Source: Hippophae tibetana
Taxonomy: Eukaryota > Streptophyta > Magnoliopsida > Rosales > Elaeagnaceae
Length of the DNA: 64,000 nucleotides
Assembly: GCA_037013495.1 (NCBI GenBank)
Contig: CM072810.1
Coordinates: forward strand, 35,059,843 to 35,123,842
Direction: 5' to 3'
Positions 51,195-61,779 of the stretch are shown here, one piece after another (positions within the stretch are counted from its first letter, which is position 1; every line of letters begins with the position of its first letter). The position numbers and the translations under genes are program-made. Under the pieces are notes generated by a model. It was not told where the DNA came from and did no database searches. It saw only the letters and a program-made list of their open reading frames with translations.

Positions 51195-52958
51195 CTAAAT
51201 CTAGAACTATGCAGCTGAACAGAAATTTTGAAATCTATATCATGCAAGAGGATTAAACTTTGAACAAATTCTACGCAGGATTTTCAATCATTATCAACTC
51301 CTCGTACAATTTGGATGGACCTATTTGGAAAAAAAGTAGATTGATAAAATTGTTGTTAGCCTACATTATCATTTTTAAGAAAAAGATACCTTGCTTAAAT
51401 CCATATAGAAGGCCTGTGAACTTACTATTAAATGAATCAGTTTGGAAATTATTCGAACTGCATTATTTGTTGCCAAGTTGATAGCAATCCATTTTCGTGG
51501 ACGGAAAGAGCTTGACTTTATAGACATCAAGTATAGTGGTAAGAGCGAAGCTATTTTTACACAATTGTTAGAAATGATGAATCTAATTCCAATGGAGAGA
51601 AAATATCTATAATTTCCCATATATTTACTAAATTTCTTAGAAAGAATAAACCCGTTTTTAGGGATTTAAGAAAAAGATATCCGAGCTCTAAAATGATTAT
51701 TTCAATGAATTTATTGTTGTATTTCTTCCAAGCAACTTCAAACATTTTGGAGACCACTCATATAGGCATTTGAGCAAAAAACTAAATCTAGAACTATGCA
51801 GCTAAACAGAAATTTTGAACTCTATATCATGCAAGAGGATGAAACATTGAAGAAATTCTACGCAGGTTTTTCAATCATTATCAACTACTCGTACAATTTG
51901 GTTGGATCTATTTGGAAAAAAATGTAGATTGAGAAAATTGTTGTTAGCCTACATTTTCATTTTCAAGAAAAAGATACCTTGCTTAAATCCGTATAGAAGG
52001 CCTGTGAAATTACTATTAAATGAGTCAGTTGGGAAATTATTCGAACTGTATTATTTGTTGCTAAGATGATAGCAATCCACTTTCGCGGATGGAAAGAGCT
52101 TGACTTTATAGAAATCAAGTAAAGTGGTACGAGCGAAGCAATTTTGACACAATTGTTAGAATTGATGAATCTAATACCAACCAAGAGAAAATATCTATAC
52201 TTTCCCATAGATTTACTAAATTTCTTAGAAAGAATAAACCCATTTTTAGGGATTTAAGAAAAAGGTAATACGAGCTCTAAAATGATTATTTCAATGAATT
52301 TATTGTTGTATTTCTTCCAAGCGACTTCAAACATTTTGGAGACCACTCATATAGGCATTTGAGCAAAAAACTAAATCTAGAACTATGCAGCTGAACAGAA
52401 ATTTTGAACTCTATATCATGCAAGAGGATGAAACTTTGAACAAATTCTATGCAGGTTATCAAACATTATCAACTACTTGACCAATTTGGATGGACCTATT
52501 TGGAAAAAAAAGTAGATTGAGAAATTTTTTGTTAGCCTACATTATAATTTTCAAGAAAAAGATACCTAGCTTAAATCTATATAGAAGGCCTCTTAACTTA
52601 CTATTAAATGAATCAGTTGGGAAATTATTCGAACTGCATCACTTGTTACCAAGATGATGGCAATCCATTGTCGTGGACGGAAAGAGCTTGACTTTATAGA
52701 CATCAAGTATAGTGGTACGAGCGAAGCTATTTTGACACAATTGTTAGAAATGATGAATCTAATACCAATGAAGAGAAAATATCTATACTTTCCCATAGAT
52801 TTAATAAATTTCTTAGAAAGAATAAACTCGTTTTTAGGGATTTAAGAAAAAGGTAATCCGAGCTCTAAAATGATTATTTCAATGAATTTATAGTTGTATT
52901 TCTTCCAAGCAACTTCAAACATTATGGAGACCACTTATATAGGCATTTGAACAAAAAA

Positions 52959-53549
52959 CTAAATCTAGAACTATGCAGCGGAACATAAATTTTGAACTCT
53001 ATATCATGCAAGAGGATGAAACTTTGAACAAATTCTATGCAGGTTTTTCAATCATTATCAACTGCCCGTACAATTTGGATGGACCTATTTGGAAAAAAAA
53101 GTAGATTGAGAAAATTTTTGTTAGCTTATATTATCATTTTCCAGAAAAAGATACCTTGCTTAAATCCATATAGAAGGCCTGTGAACTTACTGTTAAATGA
53201 ATGAGTTCGGAAATTATTCGAACTGCATTATTTGTTGCCAATATGATAGCAATTGAATTTCGCGGACGGAAAGAGCTTGACTTTATAGACATCAAGTATA
53301 GTGGTACGAGCGAAGCTATTTTGACACAATTTTTACAAAAATGATGAATCTAATACCAATGAAGAGAAAATATCTATACTTTCCCATAGATTTACTAAAT
53401 TTCGTACAAAGAAGAAACCCGTTTTTAGGGATTTAAGAAAAAGGTAATCCGAGCTCTAAAATGATTATTTCAATGAATTTATTGTTGTATTTCTACCAAG
53501 CGACTTCAAACATTTTGGAGACCACACAAATAGGCATTTGAGCAAAAAA
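52959..53549. repeat. Divergent B monomer 91 (591 bp) with private variants
   Basis: Its second half carries a cluster of changes found nowhere else except in the copy at 56490: TTTTCCAGAAAAAG, AATGAGTTCGG, CCAATATGATAGCAATTG, CAATTTTTACAAAAATG, CGTACAAAGAAG and CACACAAATAGG. The three extra bases make the 591-bp length. The ACAATTGT palindrome is lost here. Confidence 0.82.
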
Positions 53550-54137
53550 CTAAATCTAGAACTATGCAGCTGAACAGAAATTTTGAACTCTATATCATGC
53601 AAGAGGATTAAACTTTGAACAAATTCTACGCAGGATTTTCAATCATTATCAACTGCTCGTACAATTTGGTTGGATCTATTTGGAAAAAATGTAGATTGAG
53701 AAAATTGTTGTTAGCCTACATTTTCATTTTCAAGAAAAAGATACCTTGCTTAAATCCATATAGAAGGCCTGTGAACTTACTGTTAAATGAATCAGTTGGG
53801 AAATTATTCGAACTGCATTATTTGTTGCCAAGATGATAGCAATCCACTTTCGCGGACGGAAAGAGCTTAACTTTATAGACATCAAGTATAGTGGTACGAG
53901 CGAAGCTATTTTGACACAATTGTTAGAAATGATGAATCTAATACCAATGAAGAGAAAATATCTATACTTTAACATAGATTTACTAAATTTCTTAGAAAGA
54001 ATAAACCCGTTTTTAGGGATTTAAGAAAAAGGTCATCCGAGCTCTAAAATGATTATTTCAATGAATTTATTGTTGTATTTCTACCAAGCGACTTCAAACA
54101 TTTTGGAAACCACTCATATAGGCATTTGAGCAAAAAT
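53550..54137. repeat. Mosaic monomer 92 (C start, D middle, B-like end)
   Basis: It has the C start (GATTAAACTTTG, GGATTTTC, TGCTCG), then D sequence (GGTTGGATCT, ATGTAGATTGAG, CTACATTTTC), then a B-like second half (CCATATAG, CAGTTGGG, GCGGACGG, GACATCAAG). Private marks are GAGCTTAAC and CTTTAACATAG. The twin is at 57081. Its CTTTAACATAG end reappears in the monomer at 61780. Confidence 0.8.
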
Positions 54138-54725
54138 CTAAATCTAGAACTATGCAGCTGAACAGAAATTTTGAAATCTATATCATGCAAGAGGATTAAA
54201 CTTTGAACAAATTCTACGCAGGATTTTCAATCATTATCAACTGCTCGTACAATTTGGATGGACCTATTTGGAAAAAAAGTAGATTGATAAAATTGTTGTT
54301 AGCCTACATTATCATTTTTAAGAAAAAGATACCTTGCTTAAATCCATATAGAAGGCCTGTGAACTTACTATTAAATGAATCAGTTTGGAAATTATTCGAA
54401 CTGCATTATTTGTTGCCAAGTTGATAGCAATCCATTTTCGTGGACGGAAAGAGCTTGACTTTATAGACATCAAGTATAGTGGTAAGAGCGAAGCTATTTT
54501 GACACAATTGTTAGAAATGATGAATCTAATTCCAATGGAGAGAAAATATCTATAATTTCCCATATATTTACTAAATTTCTTAGAAAGAATAAACCCGTTT
54601 TTAGGGATTTAAGAAAAAGGTCATCCGAGCTCTAAAATGATTATTTCAATGAATTTATTGTTGTATTTCTACCAAGCGACTTCAAACATTTTGGAAACCA
54701 CTCATATAGGCATTTGAGCAAAAAT

Positions 54726-57700
54726 CTAAATCTAGAACTATGCAGCTGAACAGAAATTTTGAAATCTATATCATGCAAGAGGATTAAACTTTGAACAAAT
54801 TCTACGCAGGATTTTCAATCATTATCAACTGCTCGTACAATTTGGATGGACCTATTTGGAAAAAAAGTAGATTGATAAAATTGTTGTTAGCCTACATTAT
54901 CATTTTTAAGAAAAAGATACCTTGCTTAAATCCATATAGAAGGCCTGTGAACTTACTATTAAATGAATCAGTTTGGAAATTATTCGAACTGCATTATTTG
55001 TTGCCAAGTTGATAGCAATCCATTTTCGTGGACGGAAAGAGCTTGACTTTATAGACATCAAGTATAGTGGTAAGAGCGAAGCTATTTTTACACAATTGTT
55101 AGAAATGATGAATCTAATTCCAATGGAGAGAAAATATCTATAATTTCCCATATATTTACTAAATTTCTTAGAAAGAATAAACCCGTTTTTAGGGATTTAA
55201 GAAAAAGATATCCGAGCTCTAAAATGATTATTTCAATGAATTTATTGTTGTATTTCTTCCAAGCAACTTCAAACATTTTGGAGACCACTCATATAGGCAT
55301 TTGAGCAAAAAACTAAATCTAGAACTATGCAGCTAAACAGAAATTTTGAACTCTATATCATGCAAGAGGATGAAACATTGAAGAAATTCTACGCAGGTTT
55401 TTCAATCATTATCAACTACTCGTACAATTTGGTTGGATCTATTTGGAAAAAAATGTAGATTGAGAAAATTGTTGTTAGCCTACATTTTCATTTTCAAGAA
55501 AAAGATACCTTGCTTAAATCCGTATAGAAGGCCTGTGAAATTACTATTAAATGAGTCAGTTGGGAAATTATTCGAACTGTATTATTTGTTGCTAAGATGA
55601 TAGCAATCCACTTTCGCGGATGGAAAGAGCTTGACTTTATAGAAATCAAGTAAAGTGGTACGAGCGAAGCAATTTTGACACAATTGTTAGAATTGATGAA
55701 TCTAATACCAACCAAGAGAAAATATCTATACTTTCCCATAGATTTACTAAATTTCTTAGAAAGAATAAACCCATTTTTAGGGATTTAAGAAAAAGGTAAT
55801 ACGAGCTCTAAAATGATTATTTCAATGAATTTATTGTTGTATTTCTTCCAAGCGACTTCAAACATTTTGGAGACCACTCATATAGGCATTTGAGCAAAAA
55901 ACTAAATCTAGAACTATGCAGCTGAACAGAAATTTTGAACTCTATATCATGCAAGAGGATGAAACTTTGAACAAATTCTATGCAGGTTATCAAACATTAT
56001 CAACTACTTGACCAATTTGGATGGACCTATTTGGAAAAAAAAGTAGATTGAGAAATTTTTTGTTAGCCTACATTATAATTTTCAAGAAAAAGATACCTAG
56101 CTTAAATCTATATAGAAGGCCTCTTAACTTACTATTAAATGAATCAGTTGGGAAATTATTCGAACTGCATCACTTGTTACCAAGATGATGGCAATCCATT
56201 GTCGTGGACGGAAAGAGCTTGACTTTATAGACATCAAGTATAGTGGTACGAGCGAAGCTATTTTGACACAATTGTTAGAAATGATGAATCTAATACCAAT
56301 GAAGAGAAAATATCTATACTTTCCCATAGATTTAATAAATTTCTTAGAAAGAATAAACTCGTTTTTAGGGATTTAAGAAAAAGGTAATCCGAGCTCTAAA
56401 ATGATTATTTCAATGAATTTATAGTTGTATTTCTTCCAAGCAACTTCAAACATTATGGAGACCACTTATATAGGCATTTGAACAAAAAACTAAATCTAGA
56501 ACTATGCAGCGGAACATAAATTTTGAACTCTATATCATGCAAGAGGATGAAACTTTGAACAAATTCTATGCAGGTTTTTCAATCATTATCAACTGCCCGT
56601 ACAATTTGGATGGACCTATTTGGAAAAAAAAGTAGATTGAGAAAATTTTTGTTAGCTTATATTATCATTTTCCAGAAAAAGATACCTTGCTTAAATCCAT
56701 ATAGAAGGCCTGTGAACTTACTGTTAAATGAATGAGTTCGGAAATTATTCGAACTGCATTATTTGTTGCCAATATGATAGCAATTGAATTTCGCGGACGG
56801 AAAGAGCTTGACTTTATAGACATCAAGTATAGTGGTACGAGCGAAGCTATTTTGACACAATTTTTACAAAAATGATGAATCTAATACCAATGAAGAGAAA
56901 ATATCTATACTTTCCCATAGATTTACTAAATTTCGTACAAAGAAGAAACCCGTTTTTAGGGATTTAAGAAAAAGGTAATCCGAGCTCTAAAATGATTATT
57001 TCAATGAATTTATTGTTGTATTTCTACCAAGCGACTTCAAACATTTTGGAGACCACACAAATAGGCATTTGAGCAAAAAACTAAATCTAGAACTATGCAG
57101 CTGAACAGAAATTTTGAACTCTATATCATGCAAGAGGATTAAACTTTGAACAAATTCTACGCAGGATTTTCAATCATTATCAACTGCTCGTACAATTTGG
57201 TTGGATCTATTTGGAAAAAATGTAGATTGAGAAAATTGTTGTTAGCCTACATTTTCATTTTCAAGAAAAAGATACCTTGCTTAAATCCATATAGAAGGCC
57301 TGTGAACTTACTGTTAAATGAATCAGTTGGGAAATTATTCGAACTGCATTATTTGTTGCCAAGATGATAGCAATCCACTTTCGCGGACGGAAAGAGCTTA
57401 ACTTTATAGACATCAAGTATAGTGGTACGAGCGAAGCTATTTTGACACAATTGTTAGAAATGATGAATCTAATACCAATGAAGAGAAAATATCTATACTT
57501 TAACATAGATTTACTAAATTTCTTAGAAAGAATAAACCCGTTTTTAGGGATTTAAGAAAAAGGTCATCCGAGCTCTAAAATGATTATTTCAATGAATTTA
57601 TTGTTGTATTTCTACCAAGCGACTTCAAACATTTTGGAAACCACTCATATAGGCATTTGAGCAAAAATCTAAATCTAGAACTATGCAGCTGAACAGAAAT

Positions 57701-58255
57701 TTTGAAATCTATATCATGCAAGAGGATTAAACTTTGAACAAATTCTACGCAGGATTTTCAATCATTATCAACTGCTCGTACAATTTGGATGGACCTATTT
57801 GGAAAAAAAGTAGATTGATAAAATTGTTGTTAGCCTACATTATCATTTTTAAGAAAAAGATACCTTGCTTAAATCCATATAGAAGGCCTGTGAACTTACT
57901 ATTAAATGAATCAGTTTGGAAATTATTCGAACTGCATTATTTGTTGCCAAGTTGATAGCAATCCATTTTCGTGGACGGAAAGAGCTTGACTTTATAGACA
58001 TCAAGTATAGTGGTAAGAGCGAAGCTATTTTGACACAATTGTTAGAAATGATGAATCTAATTCCAATGGAGAGAAAATATCTATAATTTCCCATATATTT
58101 ACTAAATTTCTTAGAAAGAATAAACCCGTTTTTAGGGATTTAAGAAAAAGATATCCGAGCTCTAAAATGATTATTTCAATGAATTTATTGTTGTATTTCT
58201 TCCAAGCAACTTCAAACATTTTGGAGACCACTCATATAGGCATTTGAGCAAAAAA
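54726..58255. repeat. Six-monomer higher-order unit (right), copy 2
   Basis: Monomer starts: 54726 (C, 587), 55313 (D), 55902 (A), 56490 (B, 591), 57081 (C/D/B mosaic), 57669 (C, 587). It is the 3531-bp repeat of the previous unit. The two copies meet as two adjacent near-identical C monomers (54138 and 54726). The match ends in the last C, where AAAAGATATCCGAG replaces AAAAGGTCATCCGAG at about 58145. Confidence 0.88.
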
Positions 58256-60017
58256 CTAAATCTAGAACTATGGAGCTGAACATAAATTTTGAACTCTATA
58301 TCATGCAAGAGGATGAAACATTGAAGAAATTCTACGCAGGTTTTTCAATCATTATCAACTACTCGTACAATTTGGTTGGATCTATTTGGAAAAAAAAGTA
58401 GATTGAGAAAATTGTTGTTAGCCTACATTTTCATTTTCAAGAAAAAGATACCTTGCTTAAATCCGTATAGAAGGCCTGTGAAATTACTATTAAATGAGTC
58501 AGTTGGGAAATTATTCGAACTGTATTATTTGTTGCTAAGATGATAGCAATCCACTTTCGCGGATGGAAAGAGCTTGACTTTATAGAAATCAAGTAAAGTG
58601 GTACGAGCGAAGCAATTTTGACACAATTGTTAGAATTGATGAATCTAATACCAACAAAGAGAAAATATCTATACTTTCCCATAGATTTACTAAATTTCTT
58701 AGAAAGAATAAACCCATTTTTAGGGATTTAAGAAAAAGGTAATACGAGCTCTAAAATGATTATTTCAATGAATTTATTGTTGTATTTCTTCCAAGCGACT
58801 TCAAACATTTTGGAGACCACTCATATAGGCATTTGAGCAAAAAAATAAATCTAGAACTATGCAGCTGAACAGAAATTTTGAACTCTATATCATGCAAGAG
58901 GATGAAACTTTGAACAAATTCTATGCAGGTTATCAAACATTATCAACTACTTGACCAATTTGGATGGACCTATTTGGAAAAAAAAGTAGATTGAGAAATT
59001 TTTTGTTAGCCTACATTATAATTTTCAAGAAAAAGATACCTTGCTTAAATCCATATAGAAGGCCTGTGAACTTACTGTTAAATGAATCAGTTGGGAAATT
59101 ATTCGAACTGCATTATTTGTTGCCAAGATGATAGCAATCCACTTTCGCGGACGGAAAGAGCTTGACTTTATAGACATCAAGTATAGTGGTACGAGCGAAG
59201 CTATTTTGACACAATTGTTAGAAATGATGAATCTAATACCAATGAAGAGAAATATCTATACTTTCCCATAGATTTACTAAATTTCTTAGAAAGAATAAAC
59301 CCGTTTTTAGGGATTTAAAAAAAGGTAATCTGAGCTCTAAAATGATTATTTCAATGAATTTATAGTTGTATTTCTTCCAAGCGACTTCAAACATTTTGGG
59401 GACCACTTATATAGGCATTTGAGCAAAAAACTAAATCTAGAACTATGCAGCTGAACAGAAATTTTGAAATCTATATCATGCAAGAGGATTAAACTTTGAA
59501 CAAATTCTACGCAGGATTTTCAATCATTATCAACTGCTCGTACAATTTGGATGGACCTATTTGGAAAAAAAGTAGATTGATAAAATTGTTGTTAGCCTAC
59601 ATTATCATTTTTAGGAAAAAGATACCTTGCTTAAATCCATATAGAAGGCCTGTGAACTTACTATTAAATGAATCAGTTTGGAAATTATTCGAACTGCATT
59701 ATTTGTTGCCAAGTTGATAGCAATCCATTTTCGTGGACGGAAAGAGCTTGACTTTATAGACATCAAGTATAGTGGTAAGAGCGAAGCTATTTTGACACAA
59801 TTGTTAGAAATGATGAATCTAATTCCAATGGAGAGAAAATATCTATAATTTCCCATATATTTACTAAATTTCTTAGAAAGAATAAACCCGTTTTTAGGGA
59901 TTTAAGAAAAAGATATCCGAGCTCTAAAATGATTATTTCAATGAATTTATTGTTGTATTTCTTCCAAGCAACTTCAAACATTTTGGAGACCACTCATATA
60001 GGCATTTGAGCAAAAAA
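58256..60017. repeat. Three-monomer higher-order unit, copy 1 (D, A-to-B chimera, C)
   Basis: Monomer starts: 58256 (D, with TATGGAGCTGAACATAAAT), 58845 (A-to-B chimera, 586), 59431 (C, 587); total 1762 bp. The C at 57669 before it already belongs to the same phase. The C copies here carry TTTTTAGGAAAAAG, absent from the otherwise matching C at 57669. Confidence 0.87.
58845..59430. repeat. Chimeric monomer 101 (A first half, B-like second half, 586 bp)
   Basis: It has A marks (GGTTATCAAAC, ACTACTTGACC, CATTATAATTTTC) to about 59035, then AATCCATATAGAAGGCC, GTGAACTTACTG and GCGGACGG of B type. Two one-base losses (GAGAAATATC, and a shorter run near GGGATTTAAAAAAAGG) give the shortest monomer length in the window, shared with its twin at 60607. 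Further shared marks are AATCTGAGC and TTTGGGGACC. Confidence 0.83.
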
Positions 60018-61779
60018 CTAAATCTAGAACTATGGAGCTGAACATAAATTTTGAACTCTATATCATGCAAGAGGATGAAACATTGAAGAAATTCTACGCA
60101 GGTTTTTCAATCATTATCAACTACTCGTACAATTTGGTTGGATCTATTTGGAAAAAAAAGTAGATTGAGAAAATTGTTGTTAGCCTACATTTTCATTTTC
60201 AAGAAAAAGATACCTTGCTTAAATCCGTATAGAAGGCCTGTGAAATTACTATTAAATGAGTCAGTTGGGAAATTATTCGAACTGTATTATTTGTTGCTAA
60301 GATGATAGCAATCCACTTTCGCGGATGGAAAGAGCTTGACTTTATAGAAATCAAGTAAAGTGGTACGAGCGAAGCAATTTTGACACAATTGTTAGAATTG
60401 ATGAATCTAATACCAACAAAGAGAAAATATCTATACTTTCCCATAGATTTACTAAATTTCTTAGAAAGAATAAACCCATTTTTAGGGATTTAAGAAAAAG
60501 GTAATACGTGCTCTAAAATGATTATTTCAATGAATTTATTGTTGTATTTCTTCCAAGCGACTTCAAACATTTTGGAGACCACTCATATAGGCATTTGAGC
60601 AAAAAACTAAATCTAGAACTATGCAGCTGAACAGAAATTTTGAACTCTATATCATGCAAGAGGATGAAACTTTGAACAAATTCTATGCAGGTTATCAAAC
60701 ATTATCAACTACTTGACCAATTTGGATGGACCTATTTGGAAAAAAAAGTAGATTGAGAAATTTTTTGTTAGCCTACATTATAATTTTCAAGAAAAAGATA
60801 CCTTGCTTAAATCCATATAGAAGGCCTGTGAACTTACTGTTAAATGAATCAGTTGGGAAATTATTCGAACTGCATTATTTGTTGGCAAGATGATAGCAAT
60901 CCACTTTCGCGGACGGAAAGAGCTTGACTTTATAGACATCAAGTATAGTGGTACGAGCGAAGCTATTTTGACACAATTGTTAGAAATGATGAATCTAATA
61001 CCAATGAAGAGAAATATCTATACTTTCCCATAGATTTACTAAATTTCTTAGAAAGAATAAACCCGTTTTTAGGGATTTAAAAAAAGGTAATCTGAGCTCT
61101 AAAATGATTATTTCAATGAATTTATAGTTGTATTTCTTCCAAGCGACTTCAAACATTTTGGGGACCCCTTATATAGGCATTTGAGCAAAAAACTAAATCT
61201 AGAACTATGCAGCTGAACATCAATTTTGAAATCTATATCATGCAAGAGGATTAAACTTTGAACAAATTCTACGCAGGATTTTCAATCATTATCAACTGCT
61301 CGTACAATTTGGATGGACCTATTTGGAAAAAAAGTAGATTGATAAAATTGTTGTTAGCCTACATTATCATTTTTAGGAAAAAGATACCTTGCTTAAATCC
61401 ATATAGAAGGCCTGTGAACTTACTATTAAATGAATCAGTTTGGAAATTATTCGAACTGCATTATTTGTTGCCAAGTTGATAGCAATCCATTTTCGTGGAC
61501 GGAAAGAGCTTGACTTTATAGACATCAAGTATAGTGGTAAGAGCGAAGCTATTTTGACACAATTGTTAGAAATGATGAATCTAATTCCAATGGAGAGAAA
61601 ATATCTATAATTTCCCATATATTTACTAAATTTCTTAGAAAGAATAAACCCGTTTTTAGGGATTTAAGAAAAAGATATCCGAGCTCTAAAATGATTATTT
61701 CAATGAATTTATTGTTGTATTTCTTCCAAGCAACTTCAAACATTTTGGAGACCACTCATATAGGCATTTGAGCAAAAAA
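60018..61779. repeat. Three-monomer higher-order unit, copy 2 (D, A-to-B chimera, C)
   Basis: Monomer starts: 60018 (D), 60607 (A-to-B chimera, 586), 61193 (C, 587). It repeats copy 1 at 1762 bp with a handful of substitutions, for example ACGTGCTC near 60509, GTTGGCAAG near 60888, GACCCCTT near 61165 and GAACATCAAT near 61211. Confidence 0.87.

Larger units (their letters stand above)
51195..54725. repeat. Six-monomer higher-order unit (right), copy 1
   Basis: Monomer starts: 51195 (C, 587), 51782 (D), 52371 (A), 52959 (B, 591), 53550 (C/D/B mosaic), 54138 (C, 588). It repeats at 3531 bp. Apart from a few differences in the first C, I see no substitutions against copy 2 from 51782 to about 54600, so this is among the most recent duplications in the window. 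Confidence 0.88.

Noticed and set aside
51195-58255. Treating the perfect 3531-bp duplication as certainly real
   Set aside because: Identity this high can also come from misassembly of a satellite, so I report the block but do not claim its copy number is proven.
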